The notes under the pieces are model-generated. The model saw only the letters and a program-made list of their open reading frames with translations. It searched no databases and was not told the origin of the DNA. From positions 1 through 64,000 of the forward strand of contig JAOXSH010000082.1 in NCBI GenBank assembly GCA_025800145.1: DNA of 64,000 nt, in the 5' to 3' direction. Position numbers and translations under genes: made by a program. This stretch comes from Cohaesibacter sp. GTDB taxonomy: Bacteria > Pseudomonadota > Alphaproteobacteria > Rhizobiales > Cohaesibacteraceae. Below, piece after piece: positions 37,605 through 45,416 of the stretch (positions within the stretch are counted from its first letter, which is position 1; every line of letters begins with the position of its first letter).

Positions 37605-38816
37605 ATGACCGCTCACCTAGCCCTGTCGAAACGCGTACAATCCATCGGCCTGTCCAAAATTGCCCAACTTGTCGCCCGTGCCGCACATTTACGCGAACAG
37701 GGCAAAGATGTCATATCCCTTGGCTTTGGCGAGCCGGATTTCGACACCCCGCTCAATATCCAAGAAGCCGCAACAAAGGCCATGGAAGCGGGCCAAACCC
37801 GCTATACAGCAACCGGTGGCACCAACGAGCTAAAAAAGGCCATTCAGCACAAATTCAAAAAAGACAATGGCCTCACCGTCGATATGGACCAGATCATGGT
37901 CAGCGTTGGCGCAAAGCATGTCATTTTCAATGCTTTTCTTGCCACACTTGATGAAGGCGATGAAGTCATCATCCCCGCCCCCTATTGGACCAGCTATCCC
38001 GACATTGTCAAAGTGGCGCAAGGAACCCCGGTCTTTGTCTCTTGTGGGGCTGATGTGGGCTTCAAACTAACGCCACAAGCGCTGGAAGCCGCCATCACAC
38101 CCAAAACCAAATGGGTGATGATCAATTCCCCCTCTAACCCGACAGGAGCCGTTTATAACGCCAGCGAGCTGGAAAAGTTGGCCGCAATTTTGCGCAAATA
38201 TCCTCATGTGTGGATTTTGTCAGACGATATTTACGAGCATATCCGCTTCAATGATGCACCTTATGCCACCATAGCCGCTCTTGCCCCAGATCTGGCAGAG
38301 CGAACGCTCACCATGAATGGTGTCTCTAAAGCATATGCCATGACCGGCTGGCGCATTGGCTATTGCGCAGGCCCCAAAGACCTGATCAAGGCCATGATCG
38401 CCATTCAGGGTCAGGCAACCTCTGGCCCCAATTCCATTGCCCAGGCCGCAGCTTTGGAAGCCTTACAAGGCCCACAGGATTTTATCCATCAATCACGCGC
38501 AATTTTTCAAGAACGTCGCGACAAAGTCGTTCAATGGCTCAATGAGTGCGAAGGCATAAGCTGCCAGACACCCGAAGGTGCCTTTTATGCCTTTCCCACC
38601 TGCTCGAACTGTTTTGGCAAAAAAACACCCAATGGAAAAATGATAAACAATATTGATGATCTGGCCACCTTCCTGCTTGAACAGCATCAGGTGACCATCA
38701 TCCCCGGTACCGCCTTTGGCGCGCCCAATGAATTTCGCATCTCTTATGCCGCTTCTCTCGATATGTTACAAAAAGCCTGCCTGCGCATCAAAACAGGCTG
38801 CGCACAGCTCAGTTAG
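37605..38816 (+). CDS. Aspartate aminotransferase, class I (type Ib)
   Basis: PLP-dependent aminotransferase of 403 residues. It shows VISLGFGEPDFDTPLNIQEA, YTATGGTNELKKAI, MINSPSNPTGAVYNASELEK, and the aldimine lysine in MNGVSKAYAMTGWRIGYCAG. Members of this group convert aspartate/oxaloacetate or prephenate. CGGAG is upstream of the ATG. It lies downstream of the ALDH7 terminator and upstream of the Zur-box region. Confidence 0.9.
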   Translation: MTAHLALSKRVQSIGLSKIAQLVARAAHLREQGKDVISLGFGEPDFDTPLNIQEAATKAMEAGQTRYTATGGTNELKKAIQHKFKKDNGLTVDMDQIMVSVGAKHVIFNAFLATLDEGDEVIIPAPYWTSYPDIVKVAQGTPVFVSCGADVGFKLTPQALEAAITPKTKWVMINSPSNPTGAVYNASELEKLAAILRKYPHVWILSDDIYEHIRFNDAPYATIAALAPDLAERTLTMNGVSKAYAMTGWRIGYCAGPKDLIKAMIAIQGQATSGPNSIAQAAALEALQGPQDFIHQSRAIFQERRDKVVQWLNECEGISCQTPEGAFYAFPTCSNCFGKKTPNGKMINNIDDLATFLLEQHQVTIIPGTAFGAPNEFRISYAASLDMLQKACLRIKTGCAQLS

Positions 38817-38872
38817 GACGAAGAGACACAAGACAAGCTTTTCTGTGCGCAGCAAGTCAGCACACTATCGCA

Positions 38873-38909
38873 GTTTAAAGAAATGTTATAATATAACATT
38901 TCTTTAAAC
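38873..38909. promoter_or_regulatory. Zur box: 37-bp perfect palindrome upstream of znuCB
   Basis: All 18 base pairs of this 37-base sequence are symmetrical around 38891. The core TGTTATAATATAACA is the known alphaproteobacterial Zur-binding motif. It ends 17 bases before the znuC start codon, where bound Zur would block transcription or initiation when zinc is plentiful. Confidence 0.88.
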
Positions 38910-38926
38910 AAAAATCAGATCAACTC

Positions 38927-39763
38927 GTGGCCGAAAATCCTTCTTCTCTTATCAATGCCAAGGCAATCAGTGTGTTGGCGGACGGCAAAAGCCTTCTTGA
39001 TAATGTCACCATCAATGTCAAACGCGGCGAAATTGTCACCATCATCGGCCCCAATGGCGGCGGCAAGACAACCCTGATAAAATCCCTTTTGGGCTTAAGA
39101 CCCATTTCCGATGGTTCCATTCACCGCTGCCCGGATTTGAAAATTGGCTATGTGCCGCAAAAATTGGCCATTGACCGCACCCTGCCCCTCACCGTCAAGC
39201 GCTTAATGTCCCTGACACAAAAAAGCACAAAGACGGAGATCTTGAAGGCCATGAATGAGACCGGCATTGCCCACAAACTCCATGACAGCGTGCATACCCT
39301 GTCTGGCGGTGAAATGCAGCGCGTACTCTTGGCCCGCGCCTTGGTGAGAAAACCCACACTTTTGGTACTGGACGAACCGGTCCAAGGAGTGGATTATGTC
39401 GGAGAGCTGGCCCTTTATCGCCTGATCGAAGAAATACGGGACCGCCATCAATGTGGCATTTTGTTGGTCTCTCACGATCTGCACATGGTCATGCGTGCCT
39501 CTAACCATGTTATTTGCCTCAACACCCATATTTGCTGCGAGGGAAAACCAGCCCAAGTGGAACAATCCCACAGCTATAGACAACTCTTTGGACAAAAAAG
39601 TCTGCAAACCATGGTGCCCTATTCCCACCATCACAGCCACAGTCATGACCCGCTGGATGCCGACATCCTGCAAGAGGGGGATTGCTCCTGTGGTCATAAC
39701 CATGATCATGAGAATGACCATGGCACGGATCCACAATCCGATGAAAAAGAGACAAGACCATGA
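38927..39763 (+). CDS. znuC: ZnuC, zinc ABC transporter ATPase
   Basis: ATP-binding subunit of the high-affinity zinc importer, 278 residues, with GTG start. Walker A is IIGPNGGGKTTLIKSLLGL, signature LSGGEMQRVLLARALV, Walker B LLVLDEPVQGVDY and switch His in LLVSHDLHMVMR. The C-terminal tail (about 230-278) is rich in His and has two Cys (SHHHSHSHDPLDAD, CSCGHNHDHENDHG), which may bind zinc. No good ribosome site is visible before the GTG. Overlaps znuB (ATGA). Confidence 0.95.
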   Translation: MAENPSSLINAKAISVLADGKSLLDNVTINVKRGEIVTIIGPNGGGKTTLIKSLLGLRPISDGSIHRCPDLKIGYVPQKLAIDRTLPLTVKRLMSLTQKSTKTEILKAMNETGIAHKLHDSVHTLSGGEMQRVLLARALVRKPTLLVLDEPVQGVDYVGELALYRLIEEIRDRHQCGILLVSHDLHMVMRASNHVICLNTHICCEGKPAQVEQSHSYRQLFGQKSLQTMVPYSHHHSHSHDPLDADILQEGDCSCGHNHDHENDHGTDPQSDEKETRP

Positions 39764-40596
39764 GTTGGGATATGAATTGGCTACTGGATGATTTTTTCAT
39801 GCGCGCCATCCTTGGCGGCCTTGGCATTGCACTGATTGCAGGCCCCCTTGGCTGTTTCATCGTCTGGCGCCGCATGGCCTATTTTGGCGAAACCATGGCC
39901 CATGCTGCCCTGCTTGGCATTGCGTTGAGCCTTTTGATGGATATTTTCCCGGTTTCGGGCGTCTTCCTGATTTCACTTTGTATCGCCACCCTTCTGTATT
40001 GGCTGGAGCATCTCGACCGTCTCTCAACTGATACGCTTTTGGGCATTCTCTCCCATGCTTCCCTCTCCATTGGCCTGATCACCCTTGGCTTCATGACATG
40101 GTTGCGCATTGATATAATGAGCTTGCTATTTGGGGACATCTTGTCAATCGGGCGGCAAGATCTGCTCATCATCTGGGGCGGAGGAGCGCTTGTGTTGCTG
40201 CTGTTGCTCTCTCATTGGCAAAGCCTGCTGGCCAGCACCATCAGCCCAGACATTGCCAGCGCCGAAGGCCTGCCGGTCAAGCGTGCCAATCTGCTGTTCA
40301 TTTTTCTGATTGCTCTGGTCATTGCCGTGGCCATGAAGCTGATTGGCGTCTTGCTCATCACTTCTCTTTTGATCATTCCAGCCGCAACGGCGCGTCAATT
40401 CTCGCTCTCACCAGAAGCAATGGCGATCATGGCAGCGATCATGGCGGCCTTGGCTGTTTATCTGGGCCTGCAAAGCTCTCTGCAATGGGACAGCCAACCC
40501 GGCCCCTCCATTGTCTTGTCAGCTTTTATGCTGTTCTTAATATCTTTAGCCCTTGGCCCCAGTGTGCAAAAATTGCTCAAGAAAAATCGAAATTAA
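39760..40596 (+). CDS. znuB: ZnuB, zinc ABC transporter permease
   Basis: Membrane subunit of the ZnuABC importer, 278 residues with about eight hydrophobic helices (RRMAYFGETMAHAALLGIAL, SLLFGDILSIGRQDLLII, LLITSLLIIPAATARQF), typical of the metal-type ABC-3 permease family. Start overlaps znuC by four bases. The stop overlaps the convergent EamA gene by four. The substrate-binding protein gene znuA is not in the window. Confidence 0.94.
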   Translation: MSWDMNWLLDDFFMRAILGGLGIALIAGPLGCFIVWRRMAYFGETMAHAALLGIALSLLMDIFPVSGVFLISLCIATLLYWLEHLDRLSTDTLLGILSHASLSIGLITLGFMTWLRIDIMSLLFGDILSIGRQDLLIIWGGGALVLLLLLSHWQSLLASTISPDIASAEGLPVKRANLLFIFLIALVIAVAMKLIGVLLITSLLIIPAATARQFSLSPEAMAIMAAIMAALAVYLGLQSSLQWDSQPGPSIVLSAFMLFLISLALGPSVQKLLKKNRN

Positions 40597-41471
40597 TCCT
40601 TTGATTTCACAATCAAATCTTTGGAGGCCAGTACCGCGCCAAAGGTGATCAGGAGCGCCGCACCCCCAATGGCCCAGCTAAAATCGGCAAATCCGGCCAA
40701 CACCAAAATGGCGGTAGAGAGTAAGGGCGCGGCATAAGAGGCCGCCCCCAAAACCTGAATATCCCCATGCTTAACCCCATAATCCCACACATAAAAGGCC
40801 GCCCCAACCGGCATCAAACCCAGCCCCAAAATGGCCAACCATTGCGAAGCGGCATCCGGCCACACAGTCTCTTCAAACAAAAGATGGGCAACCCCACTTA
40901 AAACAGCTGTCACCAGACAAAAGCCAATCACAATATCGGTCGGCACACTGGCAAAACGACGTGAGAGAATGGAATAGCCTGACCAGGTAAAGGCACAAAC
41001 AAAAGCGGCCAGATAGCCCGGCCCATAGCGCCAGTCAATCACAATGCCCTGACCTTTGGTGACAATCAAAATGGTGCCAACCAGCCCAAACACACTGCCT
41101 GCCACATGATACCAACGCAACGTCTCCCCCGGCAAAAGCGCGGAAAGCACCACAATCAGCAACGGCCAGAGATAGGCAATCAACCCCGCCTCAACCGGAG
41201 GTGCAAGCCGCAACGCCGTATAATAGAGAAAATGATAGCCAAACAGACCCAAAATCCCCAACGCCCAGACAGGCCAAGGTTGTTTGAGGGCCTTGACAGA
41301 GCCGGGCCGAAACAACCAGCTCACCACTCCCAAAGAGCCACCGATGGCAAAGGTAAGGGCTGTTAGCTGAAAAGGCGGCATGGTGCCACTGGCCGCCGTA
41401 AACAAGGCAAGCAAGGCCCACATCAAAATAGCCGTAAAGCCAATCGCTGTTGCAATCACTTGTCTGGACAT
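40593..41471 (-). CDS. EamA/DMT family exporter, YddG-like
   Basis: The 292-residue protein has ten predicted transmembrane helices in two EamA repeats (ILMWALLALFTAASGTMPPF; LGLMPVGAAFYVWDYGVKHG). The start and second half resemble aromatic amino-acid exporters of the YddG type; the substrate is not certain. GGGAGAGA precedes the ATG. Convergent with znuB, and it shares orientation with phaAB upstream across the phaB terminator. Confidence 0.84.
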   Translation of the reverse strand: MSRQVIATAIGFTAILMWALLALFTAASGTMPPFQLTALTFAIGGSLGVVSWLFRPGSVKALKQPWPVWALGILGLFGYHFLYYTALRLAPPVEAGLIAYLWPLLIVVLSALLPGETLRWYHVAGSVFGLVGTILIVTKGQGIVIDWRYGPGYLAAFVCAFTWSGYSILSRRFASVPTDIVIGFCLVTAVLSGVAHLLFEETVWPDAASQWLAILGLGLMPVGAAFYVWDYGVKHGDIQVLGAASYAAPLLSTAILVLAGFADFSWAIGGAALLITFGAVLASKDLIVKSKD

Positions 41472-41523
41472 AACATCTCTCCCAATTGGAAGATTATCCT
41501 AACCATGTTCCCTATACCGGCAA

Positions 41524-41556
41524 TAAAAAAAGCCGCACAAGGATAGTGTGCGGCTT
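41524..41556 (-). terminator. Rho-independent terminator of phaB
   Basis: AGCCGCACA pairs with TGTGCGGCT around a seven-base loop. On the minus strand it is followed by TTTTTTTATTG. It lies about 40 bases past the phaB stop codon. Confidence 0.88.
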
Positions 41557-41597
41557 CTTATCAAAGGCTTTTAGGAGTCTATGTCCTAAATGAACAC

Positions 41598-42320
41598 TTA
41601 TGTCATATATTGACCGCCATTGGCTGTCATGGTTGCACCGGTGATAAAACCTGCCTCATCAGAAGCAAGGAAGGTCACCAAAGCCGCAATTTCAGAGGCT
41701 TTGCCAAGACGCCCAACCGGAATACCGGCAATGATGCTTTCCAGAACTTTCTCCGGCACAGCCGCCACCATATCGGTGTCAATATAACCCGGACAAATGG
41801 TATTGACCGTAATACCCTTGCGAGCCGTCTCCTGCGCCAATGCCTTGGAGAAACCGGCAACACCAGCCTTGGCAGCAGAATAATTGGTCTGGCCCATCTG
41901 ACCCTTTTGACCATTGATAGAAGAGATATTGATGATACGGCCAAAGCCGCGCGAGCGCATCCCCTCAATCAGGGGTTTGGTCATATAGAACATGGAATTG
42001 AGGTCCACATTGATCACCTCTTCCCACTGCTCCACAGTCATTTTATGCAACATACCATCGCGGGTGATACCAGCATTATTGACCACAATCTCAACCGGCC
42101 CCAGATCAGCCTCAACCTGCGCCAAGCCTGCGGCACAGGCATCAGCATTGCCAACATTCCATTTATAAACAGCAATGCCATTGGCATCGGAAAAAGCCTG
42201 TGCCTTCTCATCATTGCCCGCATAATTGGCCGCAACCGTATAGCCTGCCGCTTTCAAGGCAATGGAAATAGCTTCCCCGATACCGCGTGTTCCACCGGTA
42301 ACAACAGCAACTTTTGACAT
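41598..42320 (-). CDS. phaB: PhaB, acetoacetyl-CoA reductase
   Basis: NADPH-dependent reduction of acetoacetyl-CoA to (R)-3-hydroxybutyryl-CoA in PHB synthesis. The 240-residue SDR protein has VAVVTGGTRGIGEAISIALK, NNAGITRDGMLHKMTVEQW, catalytic Ser/Tyr/Lys in INISSINGQKGQMGQTNYSA and the following AKAG, and the C-terminal GATMTANGGQYMT. GGGGAGGA is before the ATG. It follows phaA on the same strand after 164 bases that hold an inverted repeat. Confidence 0.95.
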   Translation of the reverse strand: MSKVAVVTGGTRGIGEAISIALKAAGYTVAANYAGNDEKAQAFSDANGIAVYKWNVGNADACAAGLAQVEADLGPVEIVVNNAGITRDGMLHKMTVEQWEEVINVDLNSMFYMTKPLIEGMRSRGFGRIINISSINGQKGQMGQTNYSAAKAGVAGFSKALAQETARKGITVNTICPGYIDTDMVAAVPEKVLESIIAGIPVGRLGKASEIAALVTFLASDEAGFITGATMTANGGQYMT

Positions 42321-42410
42321 GAAAATCCTCCCCTAACTCAAACAAACCGGACTGTTCCTCTCAACCCGGATAAGGGAAGCGGCAAAGACACCGCTCCCAC
42401 TGATATAATC

Positions 42411-42471
42411 TCTCGCCTGTCTTGAAAGCATCCCGGCCTTCCTCATATTCAGGTGACCAAAACAGGCGAGA
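42411..42471. repeat. Inverted repeat between phaA and phaB
   Basis: TCTCGCCTGT at 42411 and ACAGGCGAGA at 42462 are exact complements with about 41 bases between. It may affect how phaB is expressed relative to phaA. Confidence 0.5.
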
Positions 42472-42484
42472 TAAACAGACAGAC

Positions 42485-43666
42485 TTAGCGCTCAACCGTC
42501 AGCGCAACGCCCATGCCGCCGCCGATACACAAGGTCGCCAGACCCTTTTTGGCATCGCGGCGCTTCATTTCATGCAACAAGGTGACCAGCACACGGCAGC
42601 CAGACGCACCGATTGGGTGACCAATGGCAATCGCACCACCATTGACATTGACCTTCTCAACATCCCAGCCCATATCCTTGTTCACGGCGCAGGCTTGCGC
42701 AGCAAAGGCCTCATTGGCTTCAATCAAATCCAGATCAGAAGCAGACCAGCCGGCTTTTTCCAAAGCTTTGGTGGAAGCAGGGATCGGACCAGAGCCCATA
42801 ATGGCCGGGTCCAGACCAACGGACGCCCAGGAACGAATGGTTGCCAAAGGCGTCAGGCCACGCTTTTGCGCTTCCTCTGCACTCATCAACACAACAACAG
42901 CAGCTCCATCATTGATACCGGATGCGTTACCGGCAGTGACCGACCCATCCTTTTTGAAAGCCGCCCGCAATTTCTGCATCCCTTCAACGCTGGCACCATG
43001 ACGAATATATTCGTCATCTTCCACCACACGCTCTTTGCGACGCTCAACCACAGTAACAGGGACAATCTCATCTTTGAATTTGCCATCCTTTTGCGCAGCT
43101 TCCGCCTTATTCTGGGACTGGGCAGCAAATTCGTCCTGCACATCACGGCTAATGCCCCATTGATCGGCCACATTCTCGGCAGTGATGCCCATATGATAAT
43201 CATTAAACGCACACCAAAGACCATCCTTGATCATGGTGTCAGTCATTTTCACATCGCCCATTTTGGTGCCGGACCGCATCTCGGATGCATGCATCGACAG
43301 GCTCATATTTTCCTGACCACCGGCAACCACGATACTGGCATCACCCATGGCAATTTGCTGCATGCCCAAAGCAACCGTGCGCAAACCCGATCCGCAGACC
43401 TGATTGATCAACCATGCAGGTGCCCGCTCACCAACACCTGCTTTCAATGCCGCCTGACGGGCCGGATTCTGGCCCTGTCCTGCGGTCAGAACCTGACCGA
43501 GAATCACTTCATCCACGTCTTGCGCATCAATCCCGGCCTGCTCCAGCGCTCCCTTGATTGCCACAGCGCCCAAATCATGGGCAGGCATGTTGGCAAAAGA
43601 GCCCAAAAAAGAGCCAACAGGTGTGCGGGCAGCTGCCACGATGACAATATCATTGCCTTGAGTCAT
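42485..43666 (-). CDS. phaA: PhaA, acetyl-CoA acetyltransferase (beta-ketothiolase)
   Basis: Condenses two acetyl-CoA to acetoacetyl-CoA, the entry to PHB, or runs in reverse in breakdown. The product is about 393 residues with nucleophile Cys in [16 protein letters not shown], His in [17 protein letters not shown] and second Cys in [14 protein letters not shown] at 43666 (AGAGGA upstream) is chosen over the near ATG at 43672; the frame runs about 50 codons further without homology. Diverges from phaR. Confidence 0.96.
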   Translation of the reverse strand: MTQGNDIVIVAAARTPVGSFLGSFANMPAHDLGAVAIKGALEQAGIDAQDVDEVILGQVLTAGQGQNPARQAALKAGVGERAPAWLINQVCGSGLRTVALGMQQIAMGDASIVVAGGQENMSLSMHASEMRSGTKMGDVKMTDTMIKDGLWCAFNDYHMGITAENVADQWGISRDVQDEFAAQSQNKAEAAQKDGKFKDEIVPVTVVERRKERVVEDDEYIRHGASVEGMQKLRAAFKKDGSVTAGNASGINDGAAVVVLMSAEEAQKRGLTPLATIRSWASVGLDPAIMGSGPIPASTKALEKAGWSASDLDLIEANEAFAAQACAVNKDMGWDVEKVNVNGGAIAIGHPIGASGCRVLVTLLHEMKRRDAKKGLATLCIGGGMGVALTVER

Positions 43667-43962
43667 GTTCATGTTCCTCTTGTCTTCCGGGAAACAACAA
43701 AAGAACCCGGTTACAGACAGTACACCCAGAAAGTCGCCGCAATGCAACACAGAAGTCAATGCGACCATGGATCTACAACAGACCTCGACCATGACCGGCC
43801 AATATGAAAGGCTCATTACGCAAAAGAAAAAATTGACCTTTGGGCAACAAACTTCTCAAGCCATGTTGGCAATGCAGCATGAACCAACTAAGCTGGAACA
43901 AAAGACAGCCTTCCCTCATTGTTAGAACAATGTCGGAAAGCGCCATCAAAAGGCCAGAAATC

Positions 43963-44544
43963 ATGAGCGATACATCAGAGCAGACAATTATCAAAAAATA
44001 TGCCAACCGGCGCCTCTATAATACAGGCACAAGCACCTATGTGACGCTGGAAGATCTCTCTGAAATGGTCAAGGCAGGCGAGGATTTTGTCGTCTTCGAT
44101 GCCAAAAGCGGCGAGGATATCACCCGCTCGGTCCTCACCCAGATCATCTTTGAACATGAAAATAAGGGCCAGAACCTGCTCCCGATCGCGTTTTTGCGTC
44201 AATTGATCCGCTTTTACGGCGATTCCATGCAAACGCTGGTGCCCAGCTATCTGGAATTTTCCATGGACAATCTCACCAAGGATCAAGACAATTTACGCAA
44301 GCAATTGAGCGATTCTTTTGGAAATAGTGCCTTTGACGCCATGGAAGAGCAGGTGCGCCGCAATACTGAAATGTTTGAAAATGCCATGAAAATGTTCATG
44401 CCTTTCAGCACTGGTGCCGCGCAAGAACCACCAACTGCAAAGACACCCCCCAGCCAACAAGACAAAAACGAACTGGATGCTTTGAAAGAGCAAATGGCTG
44501 ACATGCAAAAAATGCTCTCAACCCTGACAGAAAAGAAAAAGTAG
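43963..44544 (+). CDS. phaR: PhaR, polyhydroxyalkanoate synthesis repressor
   Basis: The 193-residue protein has the PHB/PHA accumulation regulator DNA-binding domain (IIKKYANRRLYNTGTSTYVT and LEDLSEMVKAGEDFVVFDAK), the central PHB-binding segments (ITRSVLTQIIFEHE, PIAFLRQLIRFYGDSMQTLV), and a C-terminal coiled-coil tail (DALKEQMADMQKMLSTL). It represses phasin and pha genes until PHB is made. ATG at 43963 behind AAAGG is preferred; the frame opens 41 codons earlier. Divergent from phaAB. Confidence 0.92.
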   Translation: MSDTSEQTIIKKYANRRLYNTGTSTYVTLEDLSEMVKAGEDFVVFDAKSGEDITRSVLTQIIFEHENKGQNLLPIAFLRQLIRFYGDSMQTLVPSYLEFSMDNLTKDQDNLRKQLSDSFGNSAFDAMEEQVRRNTEMFENAMKMFMPFSTGAAQEPPTAKTPPSQQDKNELDALKEQMADMQKMLSTLTEKKK

Positions 44545-44612
44545 AAAGAACCGCCAGATCCTACCACCAACTGTCATTGCTTCAATCACAGCAAGCACAG
44601 AAAGATCAAATC

Positions 44613-45404
44613 GTGCCCAAACTCGAGACAATCAATCTGCGCGTTCAAAATATTGACGCACAAAAGCGTTTTTATTGCAATCATTTGGGCATGAAAGATA
44701 TGGGCAACAATGTCGTCGGCTATAGCAGGACAGAAGCCCATATCCGCTTTTTACAAACCGATGAAGCGTATCAGCCACAGCCAAATGATCTTTACTGGAA
44801 AATCGCCATCTCGGTGCCAGATATCCTGCTCGCCTGCAAACAATTGACGAAAAAAGGCATAAAAGTCACCCAACCCATGCAATTTCAGGATGTTGGATAT
44901 CTAGCCCATTTCACAGACCCCGAAGGGTTGGCAATCGAATTGATTGACCATCATTTCCTTGATCCAACCAAGTCCCCTGAACCGACAAAAACACCGGCAA
45001 CAATCATAGAGCAAGAACAATTGGGCGGCGGCGCGCATCTCAGCCTGATCACCTTGCGCGCCCATGATATGGAACCGATCCATAGCCTTTGCCAAACACT
45101 GGGCATGAAACCATTATCTGTTCAACCAGTGCAAAGCCATGGCTTCATTCTCTATTTCTTTGGACTGACCGATGAAACACCACCAAACGCAGATTTGACC
45201 GCCATCGAAAACCGGCCATGGCTCTATCAACGCACCTTTACCAGTCTGGAAATCCAACATATCCATCATCTGGACAGAGTGAACCAACCCCATGCCAAAG
45301 GCGCAGGATATGCAGGCATAAGCCTATCAGACATGGGGCAAAACCCTGCTTCAAAGGCAGAAATCGAGAATGACTTGCTGATCTCTATAAAAAGTGATGA
45401 ATAG
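44613..45404 (+). CDS. Two-domain VOC (glyoxalase/extradiol dioxygenase-like) protein
   Basis: The protein has about 263 residues. Two VOC modules are visible: VPKLETINLRVQNIDAQKRF to FTDPEGLAIELIDHHF, and AHLSLITLRAHDMEPIHSLC to the C-terminus. Some metal-ligand positions (His in IHHLD, Glu in LAIELI) are kept, so it may be a glyoxalase- or dioxygenase-like enzyme of unknown substrate. Start is uncertain: a TTG at 44577 or the GTG at 44613, the latter better placed behind AGAAAG and closer to the domain. It follows phaR by 32-68 bases and may share its transcript. Confidence 0.75.
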   Translation: MPKLETINLRVQNIDAQKRFYCNHLGMKDMGNNVVGYSRTEAHIRFLQTDEAYQPQPNDLYWKIAISVPDILLACKQLTKKGIKVTQPMQFQDVGYLAHFTDPEGLAIELIDHHFLDPTKSPEPTKTPATIIEQEQLGGGAHLSLITLRAHDMEPIHSLCQTLGMKPLSVQPVQSHGFILYFFGLTDETPPNADLTAIENRPWLYQRTFTSLEIQHIHHLDRVNQPHAKGAGYAGISLSDMGQNPASKAEIENDLLISIKSDE

Positions 45405-45416
45405 AAAGATCATCCA

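Noticed and set aside
42422-43807. 461-codon plus-strand frame opposite phaA
   Set aside because: It is antisense to the clearly identified phaA over its full length, has no recognisable domain and is rich in His/Arg/Thr as expected from reverse reading.
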